A stretch of 64,000 bases of DNA from Cyprinodon diabolis (taxonomy: Eukaryota; Chordata; Actinopteri; Cyprinodontiformes; Cyprinodontidae). The position numbers and the translations under genes are program-made. Location: the NCBI GenBank assembly GCA_030533445.1, contig CM060076.1, positions 28,122,103-28,186,102 on the forward strand, read 5' to 3'. A model generated the notes under the pieces. That model did no database searches. It was not told the DNA's origin and saw only the letters and a list, made by a program, of their open reading frames with translations. Shown one piece after another: positions 11,701 to 22,583 of this stretch (positions are counted from its first letter, which is position 1; every line of letters begins with the position of its first letter).

Positions 11701-14700
11701 GGAAGAAAGCTAAAAACACACAAATGACAGACATATTATTTAACTGAATTCACAAACCTTGTTTTAGCAGGGAACAAAACAAATCAGTTTTAAAGCCCCA
11801 ACATAACTCCACATGACTCCACTGCCTTAATTCCCATCGTTCTGAGCTTGAATGACTTCTTGCACAAAATGCACTGTGCCTCATGTATGTCCCCTGGTAC
11901 TGGTTTTAGCCATGGAGAAAACTCTTGGCTGGATAGACAATTTTCGTTACATTTACACTTGCCCATATTTTCCATACAAAAAGTTAATGGCGCATCTCCC
12001 AAATGTCCCGGCCGCAACAACGCTTTTATTGGTTCCGCTACCGGGACAGAACCAATAATGGCGAGCCATTTTTTTTATATAAAAAAAAAAGGTCAATTTT
12101 AATGTTTTATTTAGATTACAAAAATAAATCGTAATAAAAATAATCCTATTTATGACGTTTTAAAACTTAAGACCTACGAAAGACTGATTTAAGACATTTT
12201 AATACCAATTAAGGCCTTAGTTTTATTTTGAAGAATTCAATGCCTTTTAAGACTTTTTAAGGACCCGCGGGAACCCTGACTAATCCATGTCCTGCTAGAC
12301 ACACAGCAACTACACTGACCGGAAAACACAAGAAAAATGAAATGCCTGCAGAGGTCATTTTCTATCTAAAATCTTAATATATCCATTTAAAATCGAAAAT
12401 ATGAGACTCATGCTCATGATGATTGGATGCATCTCACTGAGCGGATATTTACTGACTGCTATGCGTCACACTCAGGTTCTCAAACTGACAGCAGCTTCAC
12501 ATGTGACCCGTTCCCAAGTGTCTGAACCCCCACCGTCTGCACTGCTGGGTGGGACGGAGAAATAATAAACTGGCGACCAAACTGATTTTCTTAAGAGAGT
12601 GAGAGGGGGTGGAAGTAAGAAGGAGGGAAAAAAACAAGAGGGTTGGACTTACCAAGCGTGTAGGCTAAGAAGTTGAAGATCCCAGCTGCCACCCACACCC
12701 TGTTAGGCACATGCTGGTTTCCTGCAGCTGAGAAACAAGTCATGTTAGTACAAAACACAAAGAGATACAATCTGAGACCCACCAACATATAAAACCACTT
12801 TATACTTTTCTTATTTGGTATAAATCCATCCAAATGGTGAGGTTATGTGTGGACAGGGTGTCCTTACAGAGGTCAGACTCATGAGCTTGTAAGGCAACGT
12901 GTGCTAAACATCTGTGTCAAGATGACACAACAGACTGATACACAACGCAGATTACTGTATTAGCCTTTGCTTCCTCATAACAGACACGCATTAACAAAAC
13001 AACACTGATAAATGTCCTGTGTGTGCGTGGAGGATTTAATAAGTCAACAATTATCCTGAGCAATCAAAGTCAATCTTGTTTCCATAAGAGACGGACCTTG
13101 CCCTGTATAAACAAAGAAGGAGCTTCTCTAACATTAGCCGCCATCTACGGTGTTTAAAGGCAAAATACACACAGTGGTCGTTTATGGACGGGAGGAATAC
13201 AGTGATGAACCTACAAGAGGCAGTGAAGTCAAAGTCCCAGAAGGCCAACATCAAGAAGTTCAACACGAGGAACATGAAACCCGTAAATGTGATGAGGTTC
13301 GGAGCCAGCCATGTGGGTAAAAACTGTTGGTAGAGAAAAGGAGGTGAAATATAGCAGATGTGTTTAATTCATACAATCTGAGTCCATCTTATTGTCCATT
13401 AATTTTCTCTTCATCTACTGCAGTATGAAGCTTCATATTCCTTACTAACACATCACAAATATAGATGTTAAAGTATGAATAATAATGATATTTATTCTTT
13501 CATTTAGATTATTTTGGTTCAGGTTATGTATTTTTTCACTATATTTTTCCCTGTATTGTTTGCTGGATACCTAAAATCTTTCCCCCTACATCTACAGGGG
13601 GTGCAGACGTAACAAGGTGAAGAATTGATTGCTAATACTTTGAAAGTTTTCACAAAATTTAACAAAACTATTTCTGATACTACGCCAAGAGGCCAGGTGA
13701 CCCGTTTCTGTGGAAAGACAATGGATAGTGGGATATTTTTCACAAAATGCAATGCTCCAAAGAAAGTAAAAATTATTAACGAAAACGTTCCTCTTGCTTC
13801 GACATATAAATGCCTCAAATAAAGAAAAAACGGGATTTAAAGACTATAAACTCTGTATTACAACCCAAACCTGAACGGTCTATGCTGAGGGACACAGTGA
13901 TTCCGGTAAAGCAACAGTACCCACAAGAAGTGACTTTAAAATGTTTTCATGTCACCAAAGGAGTTTATTTACACCTGCCACATTTAGCCCCCTTTAAACT
14001 GTTTACCTCATGATCCAGACGGATGACGACTTTTTTTGCGATAGTCTAAGTCCAAACAGACTCTGTTGCAGTTTCCCTCTAACCTCGATACGATCCGACT
14101 ACATAAAGTACTATTTACATGCTAATTGAACGTAATGAAAAAAAACATAACACCCACTTTGGTGGAGAATAAACAATTGTGATCCATTTAAAGTGGACCA
14201 AATATCCCAGGTCACCGTTTTCCCACTTTTAGCTTGTTAGATATTATACTAAGTACAGCTTTAACAGCTTTGAATATTTTTGTTTTGAGCTTTTATTTGT
14301 TACTTTATTCTGTAATCTTTATATTTTTATTAAACTTCATTGGTAATAAAAAAACGTCATTAACATCTCTTTATTTCCAGCATTATTTGCTCCACCTCAG
14401 TGACACCAGCTGTAAACCTTGGAGCTGTTATCCAGCTATCTGTGGAGCTTTTGACAATAATCGGACTGCATTTAGATATCACTGTATCAGAGTTGTTGAT
14501 TTTTTGTTACCATAATCACAAGGTTAAAAGATGTAGGTGGCAGAATATGTTTAAAAAATAAAGGCCTACATAGAGCAACAGAATAAGTTTTTTTTTTCAA
14601 AGTAAATTACTGGTTATTACTGCTAAATCAGCAGTTAACAGTCACTCCAGTGATACACTACATACACTGGCTATCAGTAGAGGCCAGGGTTAATTTTAAA

Positions 14701-17700
14701 CTTTTAATGTTTGTTTTTAAATCAATTTATAGACTTGCACCTTCCTATTTATGTGAATTGAAAAAAAAAAAAGAAATAAATGAAAAAAAAAGGAGTTTTC
14801 AGTGGCTGATCCTCAGCTCTGAAACACTCTTGAGTTGGGAGCCATCACTGACCTGACACTGTTTAAAGTTAGGTTAACAATGTACCCGTTTAGATCTGTT
14901 TTTGACTGATAAGTGCACATGTGAAATGCATTATTTTTTTATTTATTGTGTTGAAACTGTTTTTATTGCACTTATGGAAAGCAGTTTGGTTCAGCAGGTG
15001 CTGTTGTAAAGCACTATATAAATAAAGGTTGATTGATTAAATCCAATCTGCAAACAAATTTCTAAGACACTCTCGAATATAAAAAGTAGTCTCCAACTGT
15101 AAGAGTGTAGCTGGAGAATGGAAACTTCATGAATGATGGAGCACTCAAACAGACAAGAGATGCTTCTAAACAGCTCTCTCTCTCTCTCTCTTACCTTCAC
15201 TAAAAAGTTCCAGAAAGGATGCATAACATAGACAGACAGGGGGTTCGTATCCACGGCGCTGTACTGTAAAAACAAACAAAAACATGATTTTTACACATAA
15301 ATCCAGTTTTCTACACCCCATCTATGTTTGTGTTTATTTCATTTCATGGGCCATGCCGTCATTTAGGGAGCCTTGAGATCAAAACAAACCCGACTCCAGT
15401 GTCTGTAACCTTATCTAGGGATAGCAAACATGAGATCCAGTTTAGCAGGAGTATACGGCTGCTATCTAAAGTACATGCTGTCCTCTGTTTAGTATGACCT
15501 TTTGCTGTAACCTGTGCCTTACCTGGTGATTTTTTTTATCTATCTCTTAATCTGTCTCAGTCTTATTTTCACTTTCATTAAAGGGAATACCTTGTAGCCA
15601 TTTAAGTACGTTTAAGGAAACACTGTGTGTGGGTCGGTGAGTAGAAGAGAAAGTGGTACTACAGCAGGTCACCAATGAAACAGATTCATGTTAGTACACA
15701 GCTCTATCACACAACTACTTGAATATAGACTGGGCTGCCCAGAGATGAGCATATGGGACTCATTTGAGCTGCAAGGTAGTTAAAAGCACCTTATTATGGC
15801 CTCTAGGGATAAATAAGAAAATAGGTGCTGTTAAGAGACAGTGTTACTATCTTTACCTATAGGCGAGTTAAAATCATTGTGTTACCCCTTATCACACTGT
15901 GAGAATCTCTCACTAGCCTAGCTATCATCACATATGCAAACAAAGATCACACCTTGCACGCTTGTCTTGCTAATAAAAAGGAAGAAAACTAAAGAGGACA
16001 TTTGCAAACATTTTCACACCACACTTTGTCGCTATGTTTTGGTAAATTCTTGGCACAAAAAGGCTTTAATAATAATCAGATGTTGAGTCTGAAGGAGTTA
16101 AAATAGAATGGGTGATTTCACCAGACGCAGCAACCTATCGGCAGAAGAAGCCAGACTGAGGATGTTGCGCATAACGGGGATTGGAAAGTGCAGTACCAAA
16201 GCTTTTAAAAGCTGTGGTTTTAAAAACAAATGAGGTTTTCCACTGTATCATTGCCCCTGATTAACTCGTTATAAGAAATGTTGAAAAAAAGTTGGAGTGG
16301 CCGCCACCTGTCACTACAGCTGGTTAAAGGTAGGCGACTAGATTTACAATAAACCCAAAATTAGCAGTTTAGAAATGACTTTGTTAGCAAATAAAGATGC
16401 TGTGAAAGTAAAGACTGATTTAAAACTATTACCAAACCTATAATCAGCTGACTAAATCAACTAGGAGCAAATAGCCCTACCAATTAACCAGCGAGTACCA
16501 GGCTAATACACCTTTGTCACCCTCTGAGAGCATTGCATGTTTCAGAAACTAAAACTTAAGACATTTTGCACACCTTTTGGAATAAATATATTAACTTGAA
16601 AATCTACATCAGTTAAGACAAAGTGCTTAGGCAAGTCAAGGCCATTGCTTTAACTATATCCAACTTAAGCAAATTATACATAACTTTGTCAAATCAAACT
16701 GATGTTTTGGCCTTTGGCTCAGGTCAACCACTTTTATGACAAAGTTTCCAAAGCTAAAAACATTTATTTATTTATTGCCTAGGGTTAAATTAACTGATGT
16801 ACAGTAGCTTTACTCAACTATTGCAATCCGTACCCAAAGATCAAGCCTTCATTAAATTACAGCAAATAAATACCAAAATTGCCTCAACATGGACGTATGG
16901 CTACCTTTAAATGTTTCCCAAGACCCTACAGAAACCCTAGCATAGTAAACTAGCCCCACCCGCCAGCGGCCAAAATCCTTTTTGCCTAGGGATGGGAATC
17001 GAAAACCGGTTCCTGTTCAGAACCGGTTCCTTGTGTTCCAATTCAATGGCACCGTTTGGAAGCTCGTTTAACGATTCTCTTATTGATTCCATGCAGCACC
17101 AGAGCGTAGCACTGGGCAGCACAACTTACGTCAGTTTTTTTACGCAAGTTACGCACACGGCATTCCAGTAAGCAAGTACGACGTGACCATGCGTAAGTCT
17201 AGAAAAGCAAAAAAAAAAAAAAATGATGCCCCATCGGATAAAGTGATCAAAAGTTTGGCTTCATTTTCAGGAAAAGAAAGGTGGCAATAAGGCAATTACA
17301 TCCACGGGAGGAAATACATGCAGAAACACCTGCGCACAAAACATGGGATACATTTTAATGAATGCCGTGTTTTTTATGCTTTACCAAGCTCATTTTTTCA
17401 TAGAATCGATAAGAGAATCAGAATCGTGAAAATCTTATCAATTCCCAACCCTATTTTTACCTGCGAGTGAATTACAAATTAAATTACATTCTCACATTTA
17501 GTCTAGTTTATCAGACTACAGAAACCTAGTACAAAGAGCCACAAAATCTGTATAATATTCTGCACCATAAGCATTTTTACATGAAGGTTTCTTCTCAATC
17601 TAGCATGCGACTTGCAGGTTTTTTTTGTATCAAAACCAAGACACATTTTTTACAGTAATACGATTTTTTTAAAGCCACAGTAAAAATTGTTGTTGTCGGG

Positions 17701-18553
17701 GTTTGAAATTTTACATTTAAAATCAGATCAAATCATGTGAGTTTTGTTTTACATTTCTGTCATCAATATAGTGTAACTGTGAGCCATTATATACAGTTTT
17801 AAAACACTAATCTAATACCAGTTTGGAACTACACTCACTAGTTTAATGTAGGATTATCACATCGATATTTTCAAGAGATAAACTAACAGAAACAACCAAC
17901 TGGATGCAATATTTTTCAACACTAGTTTAAAAGTCTTGTGCATTTGGATGCAAATTCAAGTTCCCACCTTCATTCTGATTAATTAATTGGGGTGTTATTA
18001 CAGCTCTACTACAAATAAACATATACAAAATCGATCATCTACCTACAATACATTTTTTATGAGCGATTTTAAATAACATTTTACCCAAAATGGGCTCCGG
18101 AATAGACAGAATCGTTCACCATTAACCTCTGCAGAAATGTGAAGCAGCTCACCATACTTCCGGTCAACATTAAAATGATGTTGGAGGGTTGTGTTAACCC
18201 CAGGGGAGATTGTTATATTAAAGAAGAGGGGTAAGAGAGTATAATATACCCTAAAACGCCCTCAAAACGCAAAGTAACGATAAAGATATTTAACATTTTA
18301 AATTAAATCTCAACTTATAACAGAAAATGACTATGACACAAAGTATACATGTAAATTCTTTTTATGTGTAATTGATTTATATTCATCGGGGAAAGGGGGT
18401 AAATAAAAATCTGTAAGGTTTGAGGTAATTTTGTATTTTCCCAGCACCACCGTGGATAATCGCAAACAGTCCAACAGTAGGCTTCAGCGACCATACCTTA
18501 TATCTGTCGAACCCCGCCAGCTGCTCCTTCGTGACATATTCGTAGAGAGCCAT
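2766..18553 (-). CDS. selenoi: Ethanolaminephosphotransferase 1 (selenoprotein I), complete, 10 coding exons
   Basis: An integral-membrane enzyme that transfers phosphoethanolamine from CDP-ethanolamine to diacylglycerol, the last Kennedy-pathway step to phosphatidylethanolamine. Exons in transcript order: 18497-18553, 15195-15263, 13215-13323, 12653-12727, 8340-8602, 8135-8243, 8008-8056, 5544-5724, 5277-5456, 2766-2873. All junctions are GT-AG and phases agree, giving 1200 nt (399 residues; human is 397). The start [19 protein letters not shown] matches the family N-terminus and has a CCACC Kozak context. The CDP-alcohol phosphotransferase signature D-G-x2-A-R-x8-G-x3-D-x3-D reads D107, G108, A111, R112, G121, D125, D129. 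Several hydrophobic segments follow. The tail continues through an in-frame TGA at residue 386 (Sec) to IGLTAAEV and TAA. The introns hold LINE, SINE, hAT and TTAA elements. The closest alternatives are CEPT1 and CHPT1, but these lack the Sec tail. Confidence 0.96.
2808..2810 (-). other. selenoi: Selenocysteine (UGA) codon of selenoi
   Basis: The TGA follows the codons for KKPNRD and is followed in frame by [13 protein letters not shown] and a TAA at 2766-2768. Vertebrate SELENOI proteins carry Sec at the same place, after a K-P-N-x-D stretch and before an acidic segment ending in IGL. The position (386 of 399) matches human Sec387. A plain gene finder would call this a stop or cut off the last 13 residues. 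Confidence 0.93.
3116..3874 (+). mobile_element. TTAA-flanked DNA transposon carrying a P2X7-like first exon (copy A)
   Basis: TTAA occurs at both ends (3116-3119 and 3871-3874). Imperfect terminal inverted repeats follow: AGTAGGGAAGC on the left, and AGTCGTATGGAAATC when the right end is read inward. This fits TTAA-targeting DNA transposons such as piggyBac or Kolobok; the superfamily is inferred. Inside is an ORF of 91 residues (3379-3654). A second, internally deleted copy lies at 32242-32661, so this is a dispersed family and not a host exon. It sits in the last selenoi intron, opposite to the gene. Confidence 0.7.
3379..3654 (+). pseudogene. Transposon-borne ORF resembling the N-terminus of P2X7-like zinc-binding proteins
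   Basis: Ninety-one residues starting [11 protein letters not shown], acidic, with EPLPHN in the middle and ending CERWDGTQW exactly at a GTAAAG splice-donor-like site (about 3652). Teleost multicopy 'P2X purinoceptor 7-like' proteins have an acidic N-terminus, a Y-M-x-E-P segment and an N/G-T-x-W step just before a Cys-rich zinc-binding module. Here the Y-M-C-E-P and G-T-Q-W steps are present but no Cys-rich exon follows in the element. It is therefore probably a stranded first exon. The similarity is judged from memory and is weak. Confidence 0.4.
3880..5270. other. Intronic DNA of selenoi, nothing recognised
   Basis: The remainder of the last selenoi intron. It is AT-rich, and I see no exon, RNA gene or clear repeat. 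Confidence 0.5.
5730..7065. other. Intronic DNA of selenoi, nothing recognised
   Basis: Part of the intron between exons 7 and 8 (5725-8007). It contains a short (TA)n near 5890-5902. The open frames are short and unremarkable. Confidence 0.5.
7070..7255 (-). mobile_element. tRNA-derived teleost SINE
   Basis: Read on the minus strand from about 7253, the head has an A-box-like segment (GACTCAGTGGTTAGCGCAC) and a degenerate B-box region (GATCCGACC). A CTTTGCCCCATGTCTCTCCC body follows, then a tail with CAGCCTACTGTCC. This arrangement is typical of a very abundant fish SINE. It lies in the intron between selenoi exons 7 and 8, in the sense orientation. Confidence 0.75.
9530..10262 (+). mobile_element. 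LINE 3' end (Rex1/CR1-like), reverse transcriptase tail plus 3' UTR
   Basis: The plus strand encodes pieces of a LINE reverse transcriptase C-terminus. These include a [15 protein letters not shown] segment near 9580 and an open stretch at 9714-9917 with [15 protein letters not shown] and [20 protein letters not shown]. This HP-x3-...-H-P-x-C-T-R-E-R-Y pattern is characteristic of fish CR1/Rex1-type LINEs. The unit ends with a GGGACAATAAAGGGA tail and TTCTATTCT repeats. It is 5' truncated, frame-broken, and lies in selenoi intron 4, antisense to the gene. Confidence 0.75.
10727..10939. mobile_element. Fold-back hAT-type MITE with a perfect 8-bp target-site duplication
   Basis: A 213-bp near-palindrome whose arms of roughly 85-90 bp (10727-10815 and 10850-10939) are reverse complements apart from a few substitutions. 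It is flanked by CTTTAAAC on both sides (10719-10726 and 10940-10947), an 8-bp duplication as made by hAT transposases. The left terminus starts CAGGGGTGTCAAACTGG. It has no coding capacity and lies in selenoi intron 4. Confidence 0.85.
11509..12278. mobile_element. Non-autonomous hAT-like element with CAGGGTTCC termini
   Basis: The left end begins CAGGGTTCCTAC. The right end, read inward on the other strand, begins CAGGGTTCCCGCGGG, and each is followed by a related AAGTCTTAAAAGGCATTGAA-type subterminal segment. The interior has no coding sequence I can recognise. The 8-bp flanks (CTCACAAA and ACTAATCC) do not match, so the boundary or duplication is decayed. It lies in selenoi intron 4. Confidence 0.6.
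14640..15035 (+). mobile_element. LINE 3' fragment with the 'LHWLPVEAR' reverse transcriptase tail
   Basis: From 14653 the plus strand reads [19 protein letters not shown], then [13 protein letters not shown], the usual reverse transcriptase C-terminal segment of L2/RTE-like fish LINEs. The tail GTAAAGCACTATATAAATAA plus GATTGATT repeats ends the copy. A poly-A tract at 14761-14772 interrupts the coding part. It lies in selenoi intron 2. Confidence 0.7.
15300..16980. other. Intronic DNA of selenoi, nothing recognised
   Basis: Most of the left half of selenoi intron 1, AT-rich and without a clear element or exon. Confidence 0.5.
16987..17453. mobile_element. hAT-type MITE with TAGGGATGGG termini and near-perfect 8-bp flanks
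   Basis: The left end is TAGGGATGGGAATCG. The right end, read inward, is TAGGGTTGGGAATTG. The flanks TTTTTGCC (16979-16986) and TTTTTACC (17454-17461) differ at one base. The termini resemble those of the larger element at 37962-39014, so the two are probably related families. It lies in selenoi intron 1. Confidence 0.75.
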
Positions 18554-19020
18554 GGTGGTTTGGTCTGGCTCAATGTTTCTTCAAGTGGAGGTGAAAAATC
18601 CCTAACGCTAGCTACCAAATCGGAGTACCATCTAGCTTAATCGCCGTCGTTCTCTTCACGCCGGGTGAGGTGATGTCGAACCACCGGAGCCACTCCTACG
18701 CCAAGGAGCACTATTAGCTCATGGAGCTCACTACCGCCCCCTCAGCTTTGGATGATTTTTTTTTCTATGAAAGGAAATGTGAATAAAAGGTGTATATTAA
18801 AAATATCTATATAATACAAACTACATCACGTTTGTTTGTGATAAAATATATTTTAAAGCTAAAATTGAAGAGGTCAAAGACAAAGTATATATATGAAAAT
18901 GTTTAATCTATAAAACGTGCTTCTATGGGTCATGTACAGTAGGTGGCGGTATACACCTATAAGTAGTCTGCAATCCGACATTTTAACAAATACGAAGAAG
19001 AGTGTTTGAATGACGTGGCT
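18554..19020. promoter_or_regulatory. Divergent promoter region between selenoi and ost4
   Basis: The selenoi ATG (minus, 18553) and the inferred first ost4 exon (plus, ending 19113) lie head to head with about 0.5 kb between them. The segment beside selenoi (18640-18740) is richer in CpG than its surroundings, and the rest is AT-rich. No TATA box is placed clearly for either gene. Sharing of the promoter is inferred from arrangement only. Confidence 0.55.
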
Positions 19021-19829
19021 TTCAGCTTAGACGGAAGAGAGCCAGCTTCATTTGCAGGAGCCCTGGACTATCACTTAAGCGTCATTCAAAACAGAAACAA
19101 CACAAACATTAAGGTAACGGGTACTATCCGTGAATTTAATTGCAATTTGATTTCGTTAACGTTTCTATTGTTTTAAACGTATGAATCATCCCTCAATTTA
19201 GCGTTTGCGCCCCGGTTAGCCCACGAGCTAAGCTAACGTTACACTAATTTATCGGTATTTCCAACTCTAAATGTGTTCATATTTTTTTTAATTTTGAAAC
19301 ACTTAATAGAATAAACTGCAAATGTGGTGTTTATATATTTTGTTACAGCAAGAAACGTATATAAACCCAAAACGCGTTGTGCTACAAAACCTTTAGCTTC
19401 TTACAGTCATGCTCATTTCACTGCAGCTGAAGGTTTTTTTTATTTTTATTATTATTAAGCCATTGACATTTACATGAAAAAATACCCCCAGAGAGGATGG
19501 CAAAAGTGTACATGAACAGATGAAGATGAATTACAATTGAAAAGAACGAAGTAAAACAAATAGCAGGGGATTTATCTCAACAAACATTTAAATCAAACTC
19601 CGAGCCATAGGAATATGAAAAGCAAAAAGGAGGATGTAATTAGAATAGCAGATGTTGGGAGAAATCAAGACAATTTTTTTGCAATTTTGTCTTTTAAAAA
19701 AAAATCTTTTTAAGAGAAGAGAAAAAAGGGGTTAAGTCATTTTTATTCATTAATAGTATTTTTTTTTTAAACTCAAGGCTGCACTTTAAAAAAAATGAAA
19801 TTGTCCAGAGAGCTGTTCTAAACGAAATT

Positions 19830-20310
19830 TATTTTTGTTTTACCCTTGTGTAAACAAAATGACTAATCTAAGTCTAATTAATAGACCAGTGAAAGGAATG
19901 TTTAGCATTTCTCCATTTAGTACAGTGGATACGACATTTACCCAAGAGAAGGATGATATTAATAGTATCAGAAACAGGCTAGGGAAGATGGTCCACATGA
20001 TAAATGACATCATTTAGGGCAAATGGGGGAACATCATTAATTTTCAAAGAATCCCATCTTTCATGTCTTTCCAGAAGCGATGTGTAGGAGGACACAGGTA
20101 AAACAGATGTTCAAGAGTTTCACTATTATTATTACAAAAGGAACATTGATCCACCTCAAAACCAAAATTCAGCTGAAGGTGTCCAACACTGTATTCACAT
20201 TTTCTGCTTTTGGGTTGCATCGTAAAGCTAAATGCCAGATTTTCTGTTGAAATCGCCGCATGAGTTTAAGGGTCAAGATTTGTTTGGACGTAACAGTAAA
20301 ATCTGTCAAA
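19830..20310 (-). mobile_element. LINE fragment (L1/Tx1-like C-terminal zinc-knuckle region)
   Basis: Reading the minus strand from about 20205 gives HLQLNFGFEVDQCSFCNNN, then ETLEHLFYLCPPTHRFWKDM. This is the C-x2-C...H-x4-C 'zf-RVT' pattern near the end of L1-type ORF2. It is followed by stop-interrupted sequence. It is a dead fragment in the ost4 5' UTR intron. Confidence 0.6.
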
Positions 20311-20363
20311 TGTTGCTCTCCTTCTATTAGAAATATTTCATACATTATTCAGAATAAGAAAAT

Positions 20364-20480
20364 ATGAGTTTTATTGTATTTGTGTGGCTTCCTGCACATA
20401 TTGGAGTAGAAGGAAACAAGCAGGCAGATAAAATGGCAAATAAGGCTATTCAAAATCCCATTACTTTTACAGTTAAAACA
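20364..20480 (+). mobile_element. LINE-type RNase H fragment
   Basis: The plus strand reads VFVWLPAHIGVEGNKQADKM, then ANKAI. The W-x-P-A-H-x-G-x2-G-N-x2-A-D signature is the end of the RNase H domain found in I/Jockey-like and other LINEs. The open frame continues into non-homologous sequence. It lies next to the minus-strand LINE piece in the same intron, so insertions are nested or juxtaposed. Confidence 0.6.
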
Positions 20481-20821
20481 AGTAAATTGGAGGGATGTGA
20501 GACCAGCTTGAAAACAAACTTTAAAATGTTGCTGTTAAAATTCATAATCAAGCTGTGGTTTGACTGTTGTACATTTGTAGGAAATAAAAACAAAAGTTGT
20601 ATGTTTTCTTTTATTGTAAATCCTATTTCGACTGTTGGCTTTCGTTGTAGACGATACCCATCTTTTTAATGTAGCTGGTTATAATGCCTTAACTGTTCTA
20701 TGTACCAAAATCAAAGTAGCTACAAAATGAAGTGGTTTAAATTTTGAAGTAATGCTGCATTCAAATCTCCAATAAAACACTTCCCCTGTCTCTTGACTTA
20801 ATGTTTTTCTTCTTTTTTTAA

Positions 20822-20941
<120 letters not shown>

Positions 20942-21888
20942 ATTTGCACTACAATGACTGGAGAAGTGAGTGTATTTTAACTACATTTTCTATCAGCACA
21001 AAGTCACCCACTGATTAAAGTGTAAAGTTGTTTTCTTTATTAAATGCATGGGGGGGTAAAGCTGGATTAGAAATTTTAGGATTAGAACCTTAATTTGTTT
21101 TTCCTCTTACCCCCTCAGGTGAGATAAGAGTCGGAGTCCCAATCTTCCCATCCAGTTCACCTTTAGAAGATGTTCTGTTCCACCACATTGTTTTATTTCT
21201 AATAAAAAAAAATGTTGAATTCAGTTTTATCACGGCCTCAGACTTTTTCCACACTTGGCGTTCTTCAATATTTGTATGAATTATAAACAACAAAACTAAC
21301 CCTTGTGTGTCTATATATGAAACTTATTGTATAGGGCTATTAGAGGTAAAATCAATAGAAATTTTATGCCTTAAAATGTTTAAAACATGGCTACTACTGA
21401 TTTAAGATTTTGAACTGCTGAAATGTGACTGCTTTTAGTATTACTTCTGGCATAGGGTGGTCAATATCAAGTTATTTCTGTTGGCAGCCCTCCATAGACC
21501 CTTCTAGATTTTCTATAGATGCAGTTGTCCACAAGATATTAAAAGCTCAACTGCATGATTTAAAATACATTTAGATTTAATGAAGTCCACTATTACCTTA
21601 ATTTAATATTGTTTTTGCACCTTTTATGTTTTCCTTCTGTCCAAACTTCCATTATTTTTCAAGCAGCACTGGGAAAAAGCCTGATAATTACCGCAGATCC
21701 TTTGTAGCTTTTCTGAAACAAAGATGTCTGCAGGACAGTTTTCCCCTTGATTGTCTGCACAAAAACAGCCATATTGTCATTAAATGATTTATTGATAAAT
21801 ACGTAACCATTTTCAAAAAAAAATATATATGTATTTGAATTCATTTACTGGGATACATCTTCAGTTCTAATTTGAGATTAATCTTGCA

Positions 21889-21944
<56 letters not shown>
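21889..21944. repeat. (TG)n(TA)n microsatellite
   Basis: A GTGTGTGT head followed by about 22 TA units, in the spacer between ost4 and agbl5. Confidence 0.95.
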
Positions 21945-21947
<3 letters not shown>

Positions 21948-22312
21948 ACAGTTTCTTCAACATAGGAATGTTTATACAGCAGTGAGAACTGAGTTGGTTC
22001 ATTAAAACAATACAACTCTAAATGCTTCTTAAAATACCAATGTCACATTAACTAAAAAATCCAACGGAGGGAAACAAATAGCACAAAAAACAAAAACAGT
22101 CTATTTTATAACCATGGTTTAAATGTTACAAAGGTGCTGCTGTGCTCAGGTTTGACAAACAAATGATTGATAATACATGTCTAAACAAGTGACTTAAAAT
22201 TCAAGCACAATAGCGTTGGTCAATCAGAGCAAATTTCTTTGCTCAAAAGAAAACCGATTAAACAAAGTGTGAAACGGTGGTCGGAGCTGAAATGTTACAG
22301 GGATATTTCAAG

Positions 22313-22318
22313 TTTATT
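22313..22318 (-). terminator. agbl5: Candidate poly(A) signal of agbl5
   Basis: A minus-strand AATAAA about 270 nt downstream of the agbl5 stop codon. It is the nearest canonical signal to the stop that I noticed. Confidence 0.5.
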
Positions 22319-22583
22319 CTTCAGCTTGAAAACGATTTATGCTGCTCTACTCCAGCTGCTGTTTAAGTGTCGTAAAGAAAGGCACTTGGATCTTCAACGG
22401 CTGTTTAGCCATTCAAAAGGTCACTAAATATGTTGTATAGCATATTTAACACTTAAATGACAGTTCCTCCTCTTATTTGAAATATTGGTTAATAATTTGG
22501 AATTTTAATGTGAGCTTACAGTTGGCAAAAAATAAATACTGTAGTTTAGTCTATTTGTGAGCTCCTGGACCTGGGTGCAGTGT

